This document shows positions 11,313-23,300 of a stretch of 64,000 nt of DNA, piece by piece. Numbering within the stretch: the stretch's first letter is position 1; each line of letters opens with the position of its first letter. Source of the DNA: Dendrobium chrysotoxum (Eukaryota; Streptophyta; Magnoliopsida; Asparagales; Orchidaceae); contig CM034303.1 of NCBI GenBank assembly GCA_019925795.1, positions 5,952,001-6,016,000 on the forward strand, written 5' to 3'. The notes below the pieces were generated by a model. It was not told the DNA's origin and searched no databases. It saw only the letters and a list, made by a program, of their open reading frames with translations. A program made the position numbers and the translations under genes.

Positions 11313-14300
11313 TCCATTTAGCTTTGGTTTTGTTCTAGCTTATATGTGTTCAAAATATGTATGCAGAGAAGAGGAGAGAACTAATTTCCTATTGCTGGAT
11401 ACTAATATTTTGATGGTGCAAAATATGTATGCAGAGAAGAGGAGAGAACTAATTTCCTATTGCTGGATACAAATATTTTGATGGTGCAAGGAACCAGTGA
11501 GAGGTATTGATCTATTTCTTTACAAAACTAAATGTTTTCCAATAATGAATTAATATTTATTGCCTTAGTTCTTCTGGCAAAATATAAATACAATCTGAAC
11601 TACAAAATCATAACTATATTTCAAAATCAAGCTTCATGTTGCCTACCAAACTAAATCTACTCCGCAAAACTCTTACCCTTACCTGAAATGGTATAAACAT
11701 CAGGTTGAGTATAAAAATCAGTAGGTCAACCTCATTTCCTCATAACAAAGTTCAATTCACAATAAAAAGGCGATTGAAACAAAATAATAAAAGTACCATT
11801 TAACTTATATATTTTTAGGTTTTTAATTCACATATGAATGCAGGAATGCACATATATTAATGCCCCTTATAACTCCCAAATTTCACATCCTATCTGTTGA
11901 ATACAGGAGCAGAGCATAGCCAGTACTAAGCAGAGTATTGTCCAATACAAAGTCATAACAGAGTTAGAACAATACAGATTAATCCAACATAGAGATAAAA
12001 TCCAATTGGGCCCAAACAAAGAAATTTTCATAACAGGGCTCCAAAATGTCATGAAATATATGATAATACAAATGCTGTATGCAATTAAATAGTTTAAAGC
12101 AATTAGAGACTAATTGCCATTTTTTATTAAAAACCCCACATTTGAATTGCCTACGCAACGTTCATCATAAATTTACTACGTTCACAGAGATGGTGTAAAA
12201 TACTAAATTAACAGACTTTACTAACTATATTGAGGTTCAGAAATGTCACTTTTTTTCTAAAATTCCTTCTTCTTTCTCTTTCCTTTGTCCCCCTCTCCTT
12301 TCTTCCTCAGCAAGCTAGTTTGGTTGAATGATTTGGCTAGTTAGATATTTTTAATATTTAAAAGCACTAATTCGGACTAGCACCATTTTTCCCATAATGA
12401 ATCTTCCAGATTCTCTCAGAATTTAATAGATTTTCTCCCAAGTTGCTTCCCTTTATGTTCGGAGTTTCCATGGACTTTAACAATTAGGATTTGCTTATTC
12501 CTTGGTTGCTTAACATCAAAAGCCAAGATACGCTCAGGGTCTTTCTTTTAGGACATATTAGGTTGTACTGCCACTTCTGCATTAGAAACTCTTTACTCTA
12601 TATCAGATACCCACTTTATCAACACCGACATATAAAACACATTGTAAATATCAGACATGTAATCTAGAAAAAATATTTTATAAGTAGACTTGCCGATTCA
12701 TTTAATCACTTTAAACGGTCTAATGTATCAAGCGCTTAGCTTGCTATCTTTCTCAAATCTACTCACTCCGTTCATCAGGCTAACTTTTAGAAAAATAAAA
12801 TCTCTGATTTGAAAGTCAACAGATTTATGATTAGGGTCAAAATACTTTGAATGTCTATCTTGATCTGCTTACAATCTCTTCGTAATTAGTATAATCTTTT
12901 TTATCGTGTTATCCACTAGCTCAGAACCTATAAAATTTATTTCCCAAACTCCACCCAAGATAACAATATTCTATGCCTTCTTCCATACAAAGCTTCATGC
13001 GAAGACATGCTGATGCTTGCTTGGAAATTGATACTATTGGCAAACTCAATCAAAGGAATGTGATCTTCCCAACTTCCACCAAAATCCAAAACATAAAATC
13101 TTAACAAATCTTCTAGAATTTGAATCACTCCCTCAAATTACCCATATGTCTATGGATGAAAGGTTGTACTATATTCAACTATATTCCCAAACCTTCTTGA
13201 ACACTTCTCCATAACTTTGAAGTGAACCTACCATCACGGTCAAAAATAATAACCTTAGGAATTCCATGCAACCTGATAATTTCCTTCGCATACAGTTGAG
13301 CAAAAGCATCTATAGGGTTGGTGTGTCTAATTGGTAAGAGCTAAGAAAACTTCATCGGTCTATTCATAACCACCCAAACTGCATCATGACCTTGCCTCAG
13401 TCTAGTAAAATTCATAGTAAATTCTTCTCACTTTCACTCAGGAAGAGGCAATGGTTGCAATAAACCACTAGGTCTGTGATGCTTAGCATTTACCCTCTAT
13501 TAAGTTTCACATCTAGAAAAAAATTATGCCACCTCTTACATCAATTACAGCCACCAAATATGCATTTCAGTTCATGGTAGATCTTGTTATCGCTTGGGTG
13601 AATGGCGTATTCAGAAAAGTGGGCTTCATGCAAAAAATTTTTTCTCATATCACCATAAGGAGGAAGTTACAACCTGTTGTGATAGAAAATTATACCTTGC
13701 TCATCTACCTATAACTCAAGCCTCTTTCTAGACTAAATCTGATCTACCAATTTTAGATATCCTTCATCTGTTTTTTAGGCTTACTTAATTCTATCTTGTA
13801 ATGAAGGCTGGACTAACATCTGAGAAAGAACTTTAATTAAAACATCTATGAAGTACACCACATCTAATTCTAGCCTCTCCATTTCCCTAATCAAAGCTTG
13901 TTCAAAAGTAATCAATCTAATTGTTGCTCTTACTAACTTCCTACTCATTGCATCACCAACCATATTTATTTTACCTGGTTGATAAATAATATCCAGATCA
14001 TAGCCCTTAATCAGATCCAACCACCTTATTTGCCTTCGATTCAACTATTATTAGCAAAGATATTCTTTAAATTCTAGTGATTGGTGTAAATCTCACATTG
14101 AACATAGTATAGATAATGTCTCCAAATCTTCAATGCAAATATAATAGCTGCTCAAATTATGAGTCAAATAATTTTTCTCATGTGGCTTCAACTTCTTAGA
14201 AGCATAAACCACCACTCTTGCATTCTACTGAAGCACACATCCAATCCTCTAAAAGAAGTATTACTGAATACCTGAAATTGAAAGTTTGATAGGGATGTTA

Positions 14301-17300
14301 AGCCCTGATGAACTAGTCTCGAGGCTAACCAAGAGGGGGGGCGAATTGGTTATTTAAAAATTTGAGAGTGACAATGAAAATCTTTTCGATGATTTACAGC
14401 GGAAACGAACAAAATAATCAAACGAAAAGATCGAACACAATTTCACCCAAGCAGTTAATCATAGAAAAATAAAAGTGCAGAAAGTAATTAGAATGAACAC
14501 ACCAGATTTTATAGTGGTTCGGTCAACTTGACCTACATCCACTCCCCGGAGCCTCCCCTCCGGGTATTGCACTAACTCAAAGTGTCTCTCCTTTTGCTCT
14601 CACAGCAAGGCAGAGAAGCCTGTACAAGAACCTCCTTTCCACCACACGGTGAGGCAGAGAACCCAACGTCCTTTTGCTTCCTCCTTAAGCAGGCAAAGAA
14701 CCTAGGATCTTATTGCCGACGATCTTCTCCCAAAGAACACCGACACGATGAAAGACGACGAGCGAAGAAGAAGACTCTGATCCTTGCTTGGAGCAACCTT
14801 CGTGAACCCCTCACGAACTTCCCCTCACAAGATCCTCTCTCTCTCTCCCAAACTATCTCTCTCTAGGGTTTCTCTGGAAAGGAAAGTGGCAAAAGATTTT
14901 TCTTGTTTAAAGAAAAATATCTTTTATAGGAGGGCTTAAAATTTGTCCTAAATCTCAACTGGTCGGCCAAGATCGTCCAAGACGATCGATAGATTGTCCT
15001 GTACGATCAGTTCAAAATCAGCTGCATCAGCCTGGATGATCTGGCTCTTCTGGACGATCAGTATAAAAAATTATTCATATCGTCCCGTATGATCCTGCGA
15101 TCGTCCGGGACGATTAGTATAAATCGAGGAATATCGTCCAGAAGACAGCTCGGGTCGTCCAGAGAAAGTTGTGTTGGACGACCAAAAAATGACTTGATCA
15201 TCCAGGACGATAAGGATATCATCCTGTACGATTAGTTCAAAAAGTGCCCAAATCATTCTGTACACAATTCGAGTCGTACAGCTGAAATGCACTAGACGAT
15301 CATGATCGTCCGGGACTATCCTACGATCGTCCAGGACGATATGATCGTATCAATCAAATATAAATTGCTTTCCTTAATTACCAGATTAATTTAGGCATGA
15401 TTGTACTGGATCGTCCGGGATGATACACGTATCGTCCGGGACGATCAAACCAAATATCTAAAAAAAACTTGCCTAACTCACTACAGGAAAACTAATTATT
15501 ACCGGCGGACAAAATTCGTCGGTAATAATAAAAATCCGTCAGAAATATAAGGTTTTCGACGGATTTCCGACGGAAATCTATGCGACGGTAATTCGCACGT
15601 CGGAAATTTATTACCGACGGATATAATCCGACGGTAATATTTCCGGTGTATTTCCGACGAAAAAATAACAAAAAAATGACGTTATTATGTTATTAGTTTC
15701 CTGCATATGATCCACCGGTATTGCCGGCGGAAATATCCGTCGGTAATACCGGCGGATTATACGCCGCAACAAACCGGCGTTACTATTACCGTCGGACTTT
15801 CCAGCGGACTATGCGCCAGAAATTTCCGGCGCATAATCTGCCGGAAAGTTCGATATATCGTATTACCGGCACCATTTCTGACGGATAATCCACCGGAAAC
15901 CTTATAGCATTGACAAAAAAAACCTTCTTCCCTTTAAAATTGGATTTCTACAACCTGTAAATAAAACATATACAAAACAGATATACACAACGATATCCAC
16001 AACACAATAGACAATACACTATATAAATAATGTAACAATGTTCAAAACACATACTCAACAGATTCAAATATCCACAATTATATTATAAAACATGTCCAAA
16101 ACACAAATATAAATGTCCACATCCATAAAATGAATAAAAAACATCTAGTCTGAATCTGTTTCATCCTCAGCTGCTGTACTCTTCCCACTGCTCATCTGCT
16201 TCCTCATCCTTTGCATTTCTTCTAACATTTGAGTTTGTTGGATTTGCATCTGCCGCTGTATCTCCATCTGCTGCTGCATTTGCATCTGCCAATCAGCTTG
16301 GGCTTTCTGTGCATGTTCTAGCTCAGCTGTAAGGGCAGTTATCTGCTGGGTATATAAAGACTCCTGGGTACTAGATGAAAAACTGCACCCACTAGATGCC
16401 TGCCCTTCATATGCATAAACTTGTGAGCCTAACCCGTACACTCTGCCGTGCTGTATTCCTCCTACCGCTTGCGACCAAGTGCGGTAGTCAGAATATTCAG
16501 TTGATCCGCCAGAAGAACCTTCACCTGCTGCAGTCTGGCTCTCTCGAATCTGTGTATACTCCTCCTATGAAAGTGAATAAAGAATTAAGCAATTTTTAGA
16601 TAACATTACAAAAATTGAACTTATATACTTACAAAAGCTTTCCTCGCACGCTCGTCAACCCATCGCTGGTCCTCCTGTCGCTTGTGGGTATGACTATGTA
16701 ATTCAACAGGAGTAGGTTCTCTACCCAACACCGTTTTCTGTAACATACATATATTAGTATTCTTATTAAAGAAAATTATTAAAAGATTTTAAAATTTTCT
16801 TACCAGACGTCTTCTATGCTCAGTATGTGGAATAAAACCCCTAGTATGAAGGGAACTGCCCAAGCCCCCAACATCAGAAGCTCTGTTCTGTCTGTTTTGA
16901 TCCCTCTTCCTGCTATAGTCTGGGCTACTCCAAGCAGCGCTCAACTCTGCCCATACACTCTCAGCCATCCAAAGTGGTCGCTGGCCTGACTTTCTGAGAT
17001 CTGTAAACATGTCTCGCATGCGATTCGAGCCACGCTTCTCAAAATTCTTTCTAATTCTATCATTATATTGTGGCAGCCAACAAAAATCTTTTTGCATTTA
17101 AAAACATACAATAAAGAATATATATTTTTATTAACTTATGTAAATAAAATATATAATACACAATATTTTAAATTAGTTATAAACCTCAAACTCTCTAAAC
17201 CACATGTTCCGTACTTCCTTTGGGACTTTCTGTGAAGAAAGATAAGGAGCATCGTATCTGCTCCGGATTATGTCCCGTATTTTATGTATTGGCTGCTTTA

Positions 17301-20300
17301 ACGGATGAAACCTGAAAGAAATATGTTAGTTGTCAAAAAAATTAAATCAATTTTATTTGCATAGCTGAAATATAATTAATACATACGTGTCACCCTCAGG
17401 TTCAATCAACATGCGACCCTCTATCGCCTGCTCTGGTGCAGCTGGGGTGGAAGGTCCACCTATTGCGGGCTGAGGTGGTGCTGTAGTGGTCTGATGTGGT
17501 GGTGGGACGTATGGTGCATATGGATATGGATATGGATATGGAAGAGGGCCACTATGAGGAGGTGGGGGTGGGAAGTAGGGGTAGAAAGGAGTACTCTGTG
17601 TGACATCAGGGGAAGGTAAGCATGGGTCTGGTGAGTAGAACGTCTGTGGGCTACTAGCTCCAGGAGTAGGTAAAGGCGGGCTAGGCTGACTCTAGGTAGC
17701 AGGCTGAGATGAAGAGGTGCTCTCAGTATGTACAGGCCTGCTGGATGAGCCGCCAACTGTAACCTTCCTGCGCCTACCAAATATATTCTTTATCATTCCT
17801 CTCTGACGGTCATCACCTGAAGCCATCTGCACAAAAATTTAAGAAATATTAGCAACAGTAATTAAATAAATGCAAGCATAATAAAATTTTAATTAAACAT
17901 AAAGCAGTAATTAAATAAATACAAGTACAATAAAAAATTATATACCTTATGATGATTTACTTTCATATGATGAAACTTCTGTACCACTATCAGATTCGTC
18001 ATGAATGTTCTCTAGATTTAAATCTACTTCCTCTAACTGCAACTCACTCTCAGTAGTTGTAATTTGATAGTCCACATCGTAAGCAAGATCTTTTATGTTT
18101 GACATAAACTCTTCCTGATGTGCTAGTGGTATTGAAGTAGTCTTCTCAATAACTCCCCTAGGTTTGGTCTTCATAACTGCGAGCCAATCTTGTTTGCCTT
18201 GTACTCTACTCGGGTAATTAGCAAAGTAGACTTGGCTTGCCTGACTAGCAATGATGAATGGATCGAACTTTGAATATCTCCTACCCCGCTTAACTTCTGT
18301 TATACCATAAACTGGATGTACTCTTGTACCTCTATTCAGTACTGGATCAAACCACTCACAGTTGAATAGATACACTTTGTTACCATATCCAGGATATTCC
18401 AACTGTATTATTTCTTGTAATACCCCGTAGTACTCAGAATCATCACCTGTATGGGTATTCCCTCTTACACATACACTAGAATTCTCTGTTTTCCTATCTT
18501 CACACCAAAACTTTATTTGAAATTTGTAACCATTAACTAAAAAATTTTGATAACACTTCACAGCTCTATTTGGTCCCCAAGCTAGATCAAGTAGCTCATT
18601 ATTTTGCAAAATACTACCTTCAATTGTAATGTTTTAAAATTTTTTCATTCCCACCATCCTTCAATTGTAATGCTTTCCTCCTACAAATCTCCTTTAAGTC
18701 CATCCTTGCTTTTATGTTATCTTTGGATTTATCTTTGATGTCCATTACTATATTGAATATATTATCAAATATATTTTTCTCTATATGCATCACGTCTAAG
18801 TTATGTCTGATCAAGTTTATCCTCCAATATGGTAATGACCAAAATATACTTTTCTTGGTCCAATTGTGGTTGACACCATACCCTGGTAATTTATAATCAG
18901 CTAATATTGGAGAATCCACTATTGTGGGCATGGAACTTACTCTTTCAAATATTTCTTCACTAGTTAAATTTGGAGGAGGTGGCGACATAACCATTTTATT
19001 TTTGATAAAACTATCCTTATTTCGCCTGAAAGGATGATCTGTAGGTAAGAACATGCGATGATAGTCAAACCAAGTGTTCATCCCTCTGTGCTTTAAAGTA
19101 AATGACTTTGTATATTCCATACAATGTGGACAAGCTAATTTTCCAAAAGTGTTCCAACCTGAGAGCATACCATATGCGGAAAAATCACCAATTGTCCAAA
19201 GTAATGCTACTCGCATAATGAAGTTCTGTTCGGTAGAGATATCATATGTACTTACTGCCTCTTCCCATAATAAATTCAAATCATCAATTAACGGTTGAAG
19301 GAATACATCAATCTTTGCTTTTGGATTGTGTGGCCCTGGAATGATAAGCGTCAAAAACATATAAGGAGTTGTCATGCACAACTCTTGAGGAAGATTATAT
19401 GGAGTGAGTATCACAGGCCAACATGAGTAAGGTGAAGCAGACTAGCTAAATGGAGTGAAACCATCTGCACATAAACCTAATCTTACATTTCTTGATTCTG
19501 AGGCGAAGATGGGATTTGTACGATCAAAGTGTTTCCAAGCATCTGCTTCTGACGAATGTGTAATAAAACCTTCTTGTGAGATATGTTCTTTATGCCATCT
19601 CATATGTGCAGCAAATCTCATGGATGCATATAACCGTTGCAGTCTAGGAATTATGGGTAAGTAAAATAACCTACTAACTGGCACTTCCTTTAGCTTTTTT
19701 TCGTCATAGATTTTGATTTAAATCTTGGTGCGTTGTAATAACAGCATGCAATTTCTGATTGATCATCTTTATAAAATAACATGCATCCATTGACACAATA
19801 ATCTAACTTTGTGTATGTCAAACCAAGCTTGGAAACTAGCTTCTTAGTCCGATATAAATCTGTAGGAATTATATTAACTGCCGGATTGATTTCTTTGAGC
19901 AGCCCAATGAATTGATTAAAACATTCACGGGGGACATTATATTCTGCCTTGATGCTTAACATCTTAACAGTAATGGATAACTCTGAGTGAGTAGTGCAAC
20001 CCTTCCATATTGGTTGTTGAGAAGCATGCAGTAGATCATAAAAATTTTGAGCTTCTTTATTAGGTGACTCAGGATTAGCTTCTGTATACTGTTCAAATTG
20101 TGCTCCACTTGCATCATGAATTAAGTCCTCAAGATTAGGTATGATATGCTCTTCCTCACCTATAGTAGCATTTGTCGATGGGCCACATCGAGAATCGAAA
20201 TGTGGTTCATACTCACCATGAGAAGTCCAATACCAATATTCTGGCATGAAGCCTCGACGATATAGATCAACAGTAATATCATCTGGGCTTAGGTAGACCT

Positions 20301-23300
20301 GATTTTTATGTTTAGAACATGGGCAACGAATCATTCCATCTTTGATGAAGCTGGGCAGTTGAAAAGCTGTCTGAATAAAAATATTCACCCCTTTGATGAA
20401 CTCATCGGTTAATGCCTTTTTTCCTTGCGCTAATCGATTATACATCCAACTTCTTTGAGTTCTGATATCCATAATATAACCTACATATAATATGGATATA
20501 TTAAATTTATTGAAGAAATATACAAAGACTATTAGCTTGCTCAGAAGACAATCATTTTAATTAAGTGATCAAACCACGTACTCATCCACCTGAGCATCCT
20601 TATCTCTACAACACTTAACCTAATATTATGCTTCTCTTCTAATGGCCAATATTCTACACCATAAATCATTGTAAATCCAACCACCATCTTATAGAATTTC
20701 CCCTTAAGGGGCTGTTTGGTATGCGGATTTCGGCCGGATTTGGGCGAAATCCATCCAAACAGCCTAAAATGCAAATCCAATTCTCACGGCAAACGAAATC
20801 CTCTCGAGATGAAAAATTCCCCCGATTCGCTCTAAATACTGGATTTCTGAAATTCCACTAACCATGGGAGTCCATCTCCCTGCTCTTAGACATTCCTACG
20901 AAAGCTACGTTGTAAATCCAGATTTTTTAATGGCCAATATTCTACACCATACTGTATGGGTTGGTTTGGTTGGCCAAATCCCTCTCCTTGCCCTAGACCC
21001 ACTTAAGTAAACTCCCTAAATAGTTTTCAGGATTTAACCCCTTTAGGATTTGGTAAATTATTTGGCAAATCTGGATTTAGAGAATTTGCAAAATCCTACT
21101 TAAATGAAATCCTAGGTTCTACCAAACAGCCCCTAAGCTTGAGGGGGACTTATCTATCACACAACAAGCCCAATGCATTCCTCCACTTCAACAATCCAAT
21201 TTGAATTCTACTAATAATATCACATAAGGGTAAAATCTAGTAAGAACATCCATGATTGAAGAAAAGAGAGTGTTACCTCCACACCAAGGAACATCGTCGA
21301 AGGAATTCTGAAGGAACGTCGTCGAAGGAGCAAAACCTAGCGGCGAAGGAACATCATTGGAGTGTCGTCGGAGCGTCGCCGGAGAAGGAGAGTCTGCGGG
21401 TCCGCCGGCGTCGAAGGAACGGAATACGTCGTCGGAGCGGAATACGTCGTCGGAGAGGAATCGAACACAAAAGCTGAACGAGACGAGAATGAGGAACCAG
21501 GCGCGGGATGGCTCGAAATAGGGCCTTTACCGGCAAATTTTCCGGCGGATACTCCGTCGGAAAGATTACCGGCGGAACATCCGCCGGTTATAGTTCGTCG
21601 AGTTTAAGTAAGACAGCGAAAAATACGCCGGTACGACCGCCGGTAATTTCCGGCGGATATTGCGTCGGAAAACAAAACTTTTCTAGCGCAATTGCGTCGT
21701 ATTATCCGCCGGTAAGGAAGCGACGGATACTCCGCCGAAAAATTCGTTGCATAATTACCCGCGACAAATCCACCGGTAATTGCGTCGCTAGTTTTCGGCG
21801 GATACATTCGCCGGAAATTCTGACGGTAACAGATAGTTTTCCTAGAGTGACTTGATCTGGCGGCTGAGAATTTCTAATTTGAGCATATCATCCCGTACGA
21901 TCCAAAGATCGTCCAGGACGATCTGCTTAATCAGACCCTCTTAACTTGGTCGCCCTAATTAGGATTTCTATTTTTACTTGATCGTCCAGGACGATGTGAC
22001 TATCATCCAGGACGATCTGAACAAAAATTTGAACAAAAACTCTAATTCACTCAAGCTCTCCCCCTGAGTGTGTTTGTGCAAGGTTACTTAGCTAGGGGAT
22101 CAGTTACATTATAATTGACTCAAGAAAAAGAAAAATAGTACACTTAGACACACTTGGACCCGATCTTGAGTTGGCTTGAGTTGCTCGTGATCTTTTGTGC
22201 CTGAAACGGGTTAGCCAAGCAAAACATAATAGAGACATATTTGTCATCATCAAAACCAGATTTGCAACAATCTCGATCCCCCTTTTTGATGATGATAAAT
22301 ATTTATACAGTAGTTTGAAAAATAACTAGGATATCGAAAAATAATTTTTTTTTTAATTTTTATTTAACAATCAAAGTAATACAGAAAACATAACACATAG
22401 CAAAAATAGAAACGACTACAGCTGACTCCCCCTTTTGACATCACAAAAAGGTGGAGGATAAACAGAAAAACCGAAACATCAGTACAAAATAGAAAAGAAA
22501 ACAACTACAAAATAGAACACTAAAATGGAGGCGGATCCTGATCGGAAAGAGGAGGTGGCAGTGGTGGGTTGAAGTAACCGTGAATGGCTTGAAAGTGGCC
22601 TCCAATCCAGGCAATGTCCTGGTCATGCTGCTGTTGCTGCTGCGCAGCATAGTCAGTGAAGCGCTGGAGGTCCTCAGCGTGCCGCTGCTCCTGGGCAGCC
22701 ACATAAGAGTCGAAACTGGTCTCCCACTGATCGAAGTGTTGCACCAGGTGGTCAAAAGGAGAGGCAATACGAAGGGGAGCAGGTGCATCGGGTGCAACAG
22801 GAACTGGAATAGCCTCTTCCTCTTCCTCCTTAACATCCAGGGTGAGCTCTGGATGTAGTCGGGTGCTGTGTAGGACATTGAATGAATTATTTGTGAAGAA
22901 GGAAGGAGGGACATCAGGAGGGACAGGATACTAAAGGTCATATTTGGTTTCTAAGGCATAATGAATGAGATGACCTAAAGCTAGATTTGGGCGACGCCTA
23001 TGACCCGAATCCCTAATAGTGGTGAGGTGCTCTATGTATCGGATAATAAGGTCAGAGGCATTAAACTCTCTGTGGGCCATGATGTAGTATGTGGTCAAGG
23101 ATAGTAACAGGGTGATGTGAATTCGATCCCCCACCTTTGGAATGACGGAGGAACGAAGGATATGCTGAATGGTCCGTGCGTCCTTAAGAAGTGAGGTGCA
23201 AGCATTGTCATGATAGAGTGCATTTGTATTGCGAAGGAAGTGATTGGCGACACTCCAATCATAGTTAGGGTCAGTGATAAGGGTGTGGAGTTTGTCTCCA

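Larger units (their letters stand above)
15479..21849 (-). mobile_element. CACTA (En/Spm) DNA transposon, copy 2, nested in the Copia LTR
   Basis: It starts CACTACAGGAAAACTA at 15479 and ends TTTTCCTAGAGTG at 21849. The right tip shows CACTC where CACTA is expected, when read inwards. The 3-bp duplication ACT (15476-15478 and 21850-21852) confirms insertion into the Copia LTR. Gene order and strand match copy 1, with a TNP2-like transposase (20472-17947) followed by a transposase_24-like gene (17826-16145). The transposase has lost about 1 kb of its 3' core. Subterminal TTACCGGCGG arrays lie at 15495-15905 and 21530-21840. Confidence 0.92.

Noticed and set aside
11224..11481. An 85-codon frame beginning with Leu/Ser repeats
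   Set aside because: It starts in the CT microsatellite of intron 2. Only its last part corresponds to coding sequence, from the upstream duplicate of exon 3.
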